Shown here in pieces: positions 58,431 through 64,000 of a stretch of DNA of 64,000 nucleotides. A program made the position numbers and the translations under genes. The stretch covers positions 62,001-126,000 of the forward strand of contig SVPP01000004.1 of NCBI GenBank assembly GCA_015065765.1, written 5' to 3'. Position 1 is the first letter of the stretch. Every line of letters begins with the position of its first letter. Below the pieces are notes generated by a model, which did not search any database, had not been told where the DNA came from, and worked only from the letters and a program-made list of their open reading frames with translations. Origin of the DNA: Oscillospiraceae bacterium. GTDB taxonomy: Bacteria; Bacillota; Clostridia; Oscillospirales; Acutalibacteraceae.

Positions 58431-59837
58431 TCATTTGAATATCAGATTTCCTAAAGCACCGAAAATTTTATAAAGCACTTCATAGATTACAAAATATTCA
58501 CCCATGAGTGGCTCAAGGATTGCTCCGAGGTAACCCATTGTCATAGGCTTCTCATTGAAAGCTTCTGTCTTTGTTATTGTGAATGTATCAATTGTTTCGC
58601 CGGTGATTGTATCAACTGTTATAATCTCCATCACACCGTCTTTTGTAACTTCAATTGTTGAGTAGCAATCGTTTCCTGTTACAACCGTTTTTCCGAGCCA
58701 ATAATAATCGTAGTCCTCATCGGGAATTCTTGTGTTGCCTGACGCTGCTGTCTGAGTGAAATAAATCGTTCCCTCAGGGTCGGTTACCTCGCCTTGGTCA
58801 TAGCCCTCATTTTCAACAACCTTATGACCTTTCATGAAATATGAACGTCCGTAAACATGGTCATGTCCGTTGAGGACAACATCAAAATCATAACTATCAA
58901 AAACAGGAGCAAGAGTTCTCTGTGCTGCAACAGCATCATCCTGAACCGCATGATGCTCTGTACCGTAAATGTCATGATGGAATACTGCAACACGCCACTT
59001 CACATCAGGATTTTCTTCAACTGCCTTTTTGATAAGAAGATAGTTATCATAGAAGTTTATTTTGTTTGAATTTATGAAGACAAAAAGCACATCACCATAA
59101 GTGAAGTAATATCCGTTGCCGTAAACTTTAGGTGTAATACCTAAGTAAACATTAGGATTGTTGAAATAATATTTGTAGCTTGTACCCTTTGCGTCATGAT
59201 TGCCCTGAGTGGCAGCCATAGGATATGAGCGAAGATATTCAGGTGCCAGAAATGCGATCCACTCATTTGTATACTGACCGCAGTGTGTAACGTCACCTGC
59301 GTTGACAATAAAGCTGATATCGTCGTTTGCAGTAAATGCAGCTTCAAGAGTTCTGTTCCAGTTGAAAGAATCCTGCACAAGGTCATGGTCATGCTTCGGC
59401 TGTGCGTCGCTTATATACAGAAACTTGTAGCTGTCAAAGGAATGTGTTTTAAAGGTTTCAGCTTCACTTACACCGTTTTCTGTTCCGTAAACATAATAAT
59501 ACGTTGTGTTTTCTTCAAGACCTGTAACAGTTACATCGTTCACTCTCTGCTCAACAATCTCGGAAAAGCTGCTTTTACCCGTAAACTCTTTGTAAGCTGA
59601 CATATCAGCGCTTTTACTGATGCGGACAATGGGTTTGTTCAGACCGTCACGCTCTGAATGCCAGCAGAAATTCATTTCGGTCTCATTATCTCCGGGAGTA
59701 AGAGTTATACTCGTGTTATCGCAGGTTGCATAATATTTTTCCCAATCCTCATAGCTTATTTTTCCTGCTAAGGCGACAACTGAAAATGCAGAAACCGCCA
59801 ACACAACCGAAAGAATTATACATAAGAATCTTTTCAT
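58431..59837 (-). CDS. Secreted purple-acid-phosphatase-like metallophosphoesterase
   Basis: 468 residues. Signal peptide 1-24, an N-terminal fibronectin-like domain (about 40-130) of the purple-acid-phosphatase type, then the metallophosphoesterase: S-D-A-Q near 145, G-D-V-T-H near 180, G-N-H-D near 205, F-H-H-D near 285 and G-H-D-H-V-Y near 327. These provide the two-metal site. The C-terminal 30 residues form a hydrophobic/amphipathic helix (L-Y-K-I-F-G-A-L-G). It releases phosphate outside the cell, and sits between the beta-helix protein and the 74-residue gene. Confidence 0.9.
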   Translation of the reverse strand: MKRFLCIILSVVLAVSAFSVVALAGKISYEDWEKYYATCDNTSITLTPGDNETEMNFCWHSERDGLNKPIVRISKSADMSAYKEFTGKSSFSEIVEQRVNDVTVTGLEENTTYYYVYGTENGVSEAETFKTHSFDSYKFLYISDAQPKHDHDLVQDSFNWNRTLEAAFTANDDISFIVNAGDVTHCGQYTNEWIAFLAPEYLRSYPMAATQGNHDAKGTSYKYYFNNPNVYLGITPKVYGNGYYFTYGDVLFVFINSNKINFYDNYLLIKKAVEENPDVKWRVAVFHHDIYGTEHHAVQDDAVAAQRTLAPVFDSYDFDVVLNGHDHVYGRSYFMKGHKVVENEGYDQGEVTDPEGTIYFTQTAASGNTRIPDEDYDYYWLGKTVVTGNDCYSTIEVTKDGVMEIITVDTITGETIDTFTITKTEAFNEKPMTMGYLGAILEPLMGEYFVIYEVLYKIFGALGNLIFK

Positions 59838-59848
59838 TTTATTTCACC

Positions 59849-61075
59849 TCATGAAAATAATTTAGCAAAGAAGCTGTAAATACTACCCTCTTTATAGAGA
59901 TTATGTCTACTTGATGCCACCTTATGATTTTCTACAAGAATAGTATCAAACTCACCTGTTCCGCCTGTTTTTTCTGTTACAAGCACATGGTTGTTGTCCC
60001 TTGTGTCATATCTGAAGCCACAACGGAGATTATCAACAACAGAATTGAATCTTTCCGCCTTGAAAGCTACTTCTCTGTGACCTGCCTCCGAATACCAGTA
60101 GCAGAAGCAGTTGTCATAAATTGATGAAACACCGCCTGTTGTTACAAAAGCATTTGCAAACTGGTCACTGTAGCAGAAATTATAAATATTGTTACCGCCT
60201 TCATCAACGAAACCTGCACTGTTTTCATAATCGGTATAATCTGAATAATAAAGCGGATGAATGTTTGTAAGCGCGTTTGCAGAAGTTTTTATAAGAACAC
60301 CTACAAAAACATTACCGATTCTCATATTTGTAAATGTGTTGTCCCAACCTTCAACAACAAGTCCGATAGAATCTGTACCGCCTGTACCGATGATGTTTAC
60401 ATCATTGATATCAGCATCAGAAGAACCGCTGTTTGCACCGTATTTTACATGGATACCCACAACTGTGTGCTTGATTGAAACCTGTCTGATTGCAGTTTCA
60501 CGTCCACCCGCAATAACAACACCATTTGTTTTTCCGCTTCCGTCAAGAATACCGCCTTCAAGTGCATAGTTGCTGCCCACCGTGTGAGTATCATTTTTCG
60601 CATCCTTACCACCGAGAATTACAAGTGCTTCGCCCTCGAAGTCGGAAGACGCTCTGATTATTGCGTAATTTGAAAGCTGTAAATCAACACTCTTCTGAGG
60701 GTCTGCAGGAGTATAAATGGGATGGCTGATAAGATAAATACCATCAGGGAAATAAATTGTTCTGTTAGGATTTGCATCGATAAGTGCCTGAATAGCATCA
60801 GCTACATCAGTTTTACCGTCAGCAGGAATTGTATCGGTAACTACAACATATCCGAAAGCATTCCCCTTATTGTCACTGACAGGATTTTCGGATGCTTCAA
60901 TTGCTCTTTCTTCGGCAACTTCAAATTCCATTTCCATTGACTCAATAGTTTCTTCGGAATTTCCCGAATATGCGGGAGCAATCGAAATCTCAGTTTCATT
61001 ATTTCTGCTCAGGGCAAATCCGCCGATTGTCAATACAATTGCCACTGACATAATCACTGCAAGAAGTTTTTTCAT
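59849..61075 (-). CDS. Secreted right-handed beta-helix protein (pectate-lyase-3 type)
   Basis: 408 residues. Signal peptide about 1-21, an acidic linker, then P-A-D-G-K-T-D-V-A-D-A-I-Q near 88, the mark of the pectate-lyase/phage tailspike-type beta-helix superfamily, followed by repeating coils with Asn and Gly stacks. Glycan-binding or lyase/hydrolase activity is likely but no catalytic set is certain. C-terminus ends in a short amphipathic Y-S-F-F-A-K-L-F-S. Starts two bases after the ChbG gene stop and is followed 11 bases later by the phosphatase gene. Confidence 0.85.
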   Translation of the reverse strand: MKKLLAVIMSVAIVLTIGGFALSRNNETEISIAPAYSGNSEETIESMEMEFEVAEERAIEASENPVSDNKGNAFGYVVVTDTIPADGKTDVADAIQALIDANPNRTIYFPDGIYLISHPIYTPADPQKSVDLQLSNYAIIRASSDFEGEALVILGGKDAKNDTHTVGSNYALEGGILDGSGKTNGVVIAGGRETAIRQVSIKHTVVGIHVKYGANSGSSDADINDVNIIGTGGTDSIGLVVEGWDNTFTNMRIGNVFVGVLIKTSANALTNIHPLYYSDYTDYENSAGFVDEGGNNIYNFCYSDQFANAFVTTGGVSSIYDNCFCYWYSEAGHREVAFKAERFNSVVDNLRCGFRYDTRDNNHVLVTEKTGGTGEFDTILVENHKVASSRHNLYKEGSIYSFFAKLFS

Positions 61076-61077
61076 AA

Positions 61078-61974
61078 TCAGAAACCTCTCATCTTCTTAA
61101 GGTCGCGGTAGTTGATAAGCTTGATGCCGAGAGATTCAATATGCTGACGTGTTTTCGGATCCTTGAAAAGCTCATATTCCCACACTCTTCTTTCCCAACA
61201 ACCTGTTGTACCTTTAAGATCATCAGTGGGAAGTGAAGGATGAATATAAGTTTCAGTAACACCGGGTTCAAAGGTACGGTAAAATTCATAAATATATTCT
61301 CTGTAGTTTTCAAAGCTGTCTTTCTGAGGTCCGTCCCAATGGCTTGGAAGAAGGAAGTCAGGCATTGCAACTCCAAGACTCTGACCGAGCTGTGTCATAC
61401 CGCCGATAAATTGCTCAATCATTTCCTTGGGAACGTGGATTGCAAGCATATCGTTTGTAAACTGTGCGTCTGTAAACTGCATGGGGAAACGGAAAGGAAG
61501 ACCGTACTGACCTGCAAGCTCAATAGTCATCTGCACAATTTCAAATCTGCCTGTTTCAATGCCATAAAGTGAACCCATGTGATTGTCAACATGTGAGGGA
61601 TTTTCGAGACCTAATTTCTTAAGCCTTTCAATCTGAGCAATAAGCTCGCCTTTTACCTCTGCAACATCGCAGTTTTTCTCAAACTCATCACTTTCGTGAT
61701 AGAAGAATCCATCTTCGTCTCTCATAGAATCTGTGTTTGATGAATTAACGGGAGCCCACCTGTATTTATCCCATTCACTTGTAGTTGTCCAGTGTACACC
61801 GATTGCAAGCTCAGGGTTTTCTTTAGCAAAACGTGCAGCCTCAGGAGCCCATGCACAAGGAGCCATGATTGTTGAAGATGTTATTTTACCTTCTTTGAGA
61901 AGCTCCATAACTGCAAGGTTTGAGCCTCTGCACATACCGAAATCGTCTGCGTTGATAATTAAGTATTTATCCAT
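61078..61974 (-). CDS. ChbG/YdjC-type carbohydrate deacetylase
   Basis: 298 residues. N-terminal A-D-D-F-G-M near 8-13, H-V-D-N-H near 130 and a C-terminal H-P-S near 242 are the metal and catalytic motifs of the YdjC/ChbG family, which removes acetyl groups from N-acetylated oligosaccharides such as chitobiose or other glycans. Soluble, no signal peptide. It is the first gene behind a strong consensus promoter (62013-62041), so deacetylation of imported sugar would be the first step of this operon (inference). Ribosome site AAGGAGG. Confidence 0.9.
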   Translation of the reverse strand: MDKYLIINADDFGMCRGSNLAVMELLKEGKITSSTIMAPCAWAPEAARFAKENPELAIGVHWTTTSEWDKYRWAPVNSSNTDSMRDEDGFFYHESDEFEKNCDVAEVKGELIAQIERLKKLGLENPSHVDNHMGSLYGIETGRFEIVQMTIELAGQYGLPFRFPMQFTDAQFTNDMLAIHVPKEMIEQFIGGMTQLGQSLGVAMPDFLLPSHWDGPQKDSFENYREYIYEFYRTFEPGVTETYIHPSLPTDDLKGTTGCWERRVWEYELFKDPKTRQHIESLGIKLINYRDLKKMRGF

Positions 61975-62012
61975 TTTAACATTCCTCCTTAAGGAACAAT
62001 TTGATTAAGATA

Positions 62013-62041
62013 ATTATAATTCTAAATAATGACAATGTCAA
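62013..62041 (-). promoter_or_regulatory. Promoter of the ChbG-sulfatase operon
   Basis: Minus strand TTGACA (62036-62041), 17-base spacer, TATAAT (62013-62018): a perfect match to the sigma-A consensus. Confidence 0.85.
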
Positions 62042-62114
62042 CAAATTCCACTAAATGATACAAATTATTAAAAAATATGTTGGTTAAAATTTACATAATG
62101 CTGTATGGTAACTG

Positions 62115-62143
62115 TTGAAATCAACAAAAAAATGTGTTATAAT
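62115..62143 (+). promoter_or_regulatory. Promoter of the SDR gene
   Basis: TTGAAA (62115-62120), 17-base spacer, TATAAT (62138-62143); GGGGG and ATG 62185 follow. Confidence 0.8.
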
Positions 62144-62184
62144 TTTAACATAATAAATAAAACTTTACTTCGGGGGTTAATATC

Positions 62185-63042
62185 ATGTCAAAATGGATCG
62201 ACGGCAAAACTGTTATTCTCACAGGTGCATCAAGCGGTATCGGCAAAATGCTTGCAGAAAGACTTATGAAAGAGCATGGCTGCAAGGTTATCGGTGTTGC
62301 AAGAAGCGAAGCAAAAATGATTAAGTTCAACGAAGAGCTCGGTGAATACTCAAAGCTTTTCAGATACAAGCTTTTTGACGTTTCAAGCTATGACAACTGG
62401 CAGAATTTCCACGACTGGCTCGTTGAAGAAAAAATTCAGCCTGATGTTCTTATCAACAACGCAGGCGTTCTCCCCCGTTTCGACAGACTGATGAACTATA
62501 CAAAAGAAGAAATCGACGAGTCAATCAACATCGACTTCTACTCAGCAGCATATTCATCAAAAATCATGCTTCCCCTTCTTCTCAAAAGCGAAACCCCCGC
62601 AATTATCAACGTTGCATCTTCAGCAGCTCTTATGGCCCTCGGCGGAACATCAATGTATTCAGCAAGTAAAGCTGCCGTTAAAGGTCTTACAGAGGCAATG
62701 AGAGAAGAACTGAGAGGCGAAGCATATATTGGCCTTGTATGCCCCGGATTCACAAAAACTGACATTTTCAGAAATCAGGGCGCAACAGACGGCATGAACC
62801 TTATCAACATGGTTTCAACTCCCTGCCACAAGGCTGTCAACAGAATTCTCAAAGGAATCCTCCGCAAAAAGTCTTATATCGTTGTTGGCTTTGACGGCAA
62901 TGCAATGGGCAGATTCAACAGACTTATGCCCGTTCAGGGTTCAAGACTTTTCAGCAGCGTAATCAAAGCATTCAAAATTGATCTTTTTGCATCAACATTC
63001 GGGTACGAGAAGAAAGTCGATAAAGAAAAAGCAAAAAAATAA
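62185..63042 (+). CDS. Short-chain dehydrogenase/reductase
   Basis: 285 residues. Classical SDR: T-G-A-S-S-G-I-G near 13-20, N-N-A-G near 92, S-S near 145 and catalytic Y-S-A-S-K near 159, then P-G-F near 185. The long C-terminal extension (about 215-285) is basic and hydrophobic and may bind membrane or lipids, as in SDRs acting on fatty or sterol-type ketones. Single gene behind its own promoter. Substrate unknown. Confidence 0.9.
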   Translation: MSKWIDGKTVILTGASSGIGKMLAERLMKEHGCKVIGVARSEAKMIKFNEELGEYSKLFRYKLFDVSSYDNWQNFHDWLVEEKIQPDVLINNAGVLPRFDRLMNYTKEEIDESINIDFYSAAYSSKIMLPLLLKSETPAIINVASSAALMALGGTSMYSASKAAVKGLTEAMREELRGEAYIGLVCPGFTKTDIFRNQGATDGMNLINMVSTPCHKAVNRILKGILRKKSYIVVGFDGNAMGRFNRLMPVQGSRLFSSVIKAFKIDLFASTFGYEKKVDKEKAKK

Positions 63043-63129
63043 ATCAAAAAAATCTTAAAAAATTGCAATTTGCTATTGATTTTTTTGATTTGTTGTGGTA
63101 ATATATATGAGCGTTGAAAAACGCTGTTT

Positions 63130-63206
63130 GCGCTGCTAGCTCAGTCGGATAGAGTGTTTGGCTACGAACCAAAAGGTCAGGAGTTCGAATCTCTTGCAGC
63201 GCGCCA
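63130..63206 (+). tRNA. tRNA-Arg (anticodon ACG)
   Basis: 77 bases including an encoded CCA. Acceptor GCGCTGC / GCAGCGC, D-arm GCTC...GAGT, anticodon stem TTTGG / CCAAA with loop CTACGAA (anticodon ACG, read as ICG, reading CGN Arg codons), T-loop TTCGAAT. Discriminator G. A terminator follows directly and the recombinase gene begins beyond it. Confidence 0.97.
63187..63206 (+). other. Probable attachment site (att) at tRNA 3' end
   Basis: The 3' part of the tRNA (T-loop to CCA) next to a tyrosine recombinase gene is the standard core for element integration. No direct repeat of this core is visible within the window, so the other end must lie further right. Confidence 0.4.
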
Positions 63207-63208
63207 TA

Positions 63209-63246
63209 CCGCAATCCTTGATTTATCAAGGGTTGCGGCTTTTTTA
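63209..63246 (+). terminator. Terminator after tRNA-Arg
   Basis: CCGCAATCCTTGAT / ATCAAGGGTTGCGG with a two-base loop, followed by a T-run. Confidence 0.85.
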
Positions 63247-63335
63247 TGCCCTGAAATTATTTTTCTTTTAAGAAATAATAACGGCATTTTTCTAACAAAA
63301 TTCTAACAACTCAAAACCTTTTGGTAATTTCACTC

Positions 63336-64000
63336 TCAAACTGCCATATTCCCAGTAGAATCAGGGAGAAAGCTTCTAACATTCACTGAATTCTGAATAG
63401 ATTCTTGTGCTTTGTTCTTTCTTTTCGTGTCCAGATGACCGTAAATATCGATGGTAATTTGGATGCCGGAATGACCGAGCCATTCCTTTACATCGTACAT
63501 CTGAAAGTCATTTGCAAGCAATAAACTTGCACAGCTGTGTCTTAAATCGTGGAGACGAATTACAGGCAGATTATTCTCAATCAGATAGTCTTTAAACTTT
63601 TTTGACACCCAATCAGGATCATACAGATGACCGTCAGGCCATTTGAAAATATAATCGTTCTCAATGTAATCACCTTTACAGATTGCCCTTTCCCTTTCCT
63701 CCTGCTCCTTAAGAATCTGAAAAACCATCTTCATTTCTTCGGACAAGGGATACACACGGTAGCTTGAATCTGTTTTGGTTGAGTCTTTTTTCTCCACCTT
63801 ATTGCCGTAAGTGACAACTGTATGTTTGATAGTAAGCTTGTTATTTTTGAAATCCACCGCGTCCCATTTGAGCCCTAATGCCTCACTTCTTCTTAAGCCG
63901 AAATGAAGAATCACAAAAATCAGAAGAAAAAGTCTTTCGTCCTTTATGGCTTCAAAAAGAGTATTAAGTTCTTCCGCATTGTAAAAATTCATCTCTTTTT
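63336..64000 (-). CDS. Tyrosine recombinase/integrase, C-terminal part (cut by window end)
   Basis: The visible frame includes the whole catalytic domain: R in G-L-R-R-S-E-A-L, a Lys in the beta-hairpin (T-K-T-D-S-S), H-D-L-R-H-S, G-H-S and the nucleophile Tyr in I-D-I-Y-G-H-L. The first Met at 63992 is preceded by open in-frame codons, so the gene probably continues beyond 64000 with the core-binding domain. It points away from nothing but the tRNA: its stop lies 130 bases after tRNA-Arg. This arrangement is typical of integrases of mobile elements inserted at tRNA 3' ends. Confidence 0.9.
   Translation of the reverse strand, partial: KEMNFYNAEELNTLFEAIKDERLFLLIFVILHFGLRRSEALGLKWDAVDFKNNKLTIKHTVVTYGNKVEKKDSTKTDSSYRVYPLSEEMKMVFQILKEQEERERAICKGDYIENDYIFKWPDGHLYDPDWVSKKFKDYLIENNLPVIRLHDLRHSCASLLLANDFQMYDVKEWLGHSGIQITIDIYGHLDTKRKNKAQESIQNSVNVRSFLPDSTGNMAV

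Noticed and set aside
63044-63229. A 61-residue minus-strand frame with L-Q-E-I-R-T-P-D-L-L-V-R-S-Q
   Set aside because: It is the antisense of tRNA-Arg, a well-known source of false proteins.

Overview
The window looks like a chromosomal segment of a spore-forming, anaerobic, moderately AT-rich member of the Clostridia, most probably a gut Oscillospirales/Ruminococcus-type organism. The evidence is spoIVA, an oxygen-sensitive single-chain L-serine dehydratase, strong GGAGG-type ribosome sites, TTGACA/TATAAT promoters with 17-bp spacers, and short dispersed palindromes of the AGCTCCC...GGGAGCC type familiar from this group. The organism call is inference.

Region 1 (1-30.6 kb, all minus strand) is a surface-structure locus and the most unusual part of the window. 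Read in the direction of transcription it holds a degenerate EAL-domain protein, a one-TM exported protein, a SipW-cognate (TasA/camelysin-like) protein, a SipW/ER-type signal peptidase, a membrane-anchored McrB-like AAA+ ATPase, a DUF2357 (McrC-side) protein whose usual nuclease is replaced by about 400 residues of charged helix, and a 5768-residue GLUG-repeat exoprotein. These are followed by seven tightly packed or overlapping genes alternating three more signal peptidases with four more small proteins carrying the A/C-W/Y-F export signature, a terminator, and a Lys/Glu-rich protein cut by the window edge. The proposal is one dedicated export and fibre-assembly system: four signal peptidases for five short fibre-type subunits, one giant adhesin, and a repurposed McrB/DUF2357 motor at the membrane.

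Region 2 (30.7-39.2 kb) is carbohydrate metabolism around a divergent promoter pair at 33.7 kb. Leftwards lie a ThuA-like protein and two Gfo/Idh/MocA oxidoreductases. Rightwards lie a GH89-type alpha-N-acetylglucosaminidase homologue, an N-acetylhexosamine-1-kinase-like enzyme, a degenerate GDPD-like membrane protein and L-serine dehydratase.

Region 3 (39.2-46.6 kb) holds an XRE-HTH/TM/lipase fusion with a matching palindrome upstream, a HIRAN-domain protein, a membrane protein, an alpha/beta hydrolase, a lipoprotein, a leucine-rich-repeat membrane protein and an MFS/GPH-type transporter.

Region 4 (46.7-51.7 kb) is a plus-strand set: GtrA-like membrane protein, GH3 acyl-adenylate amidosynthetase, DUF819 permease and a sphingosine-1-phosphate-lyase-like PLP enzyme. 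Region 5 (51.7-56.8 kb) has a histidine phosphatase fused to a pseudokinase-like C-lobe, a cold-shock protein with a hairpin-terminator leader, spoIVA behind a sigma-E-like promoter, and a 36-residue amphipathic peptide coupled to a secreted PHP phosphoesterase. Region 6 (56.8-62.0 kb) is a five-gene minus-strand operon: ChbG/YdjC deacetylase, secreted beta-helix protein, purple-acid-phosphatase-like enzyme, a 74-residue protein and a sulfatase. Region 7 (62.1-64 kb) has an SDR oxidoreductase, tRNA-Arg(ACG) and the C-terminal part of a tyrosine recombinase, probably the edge of an integrated element that continues beyond the window.
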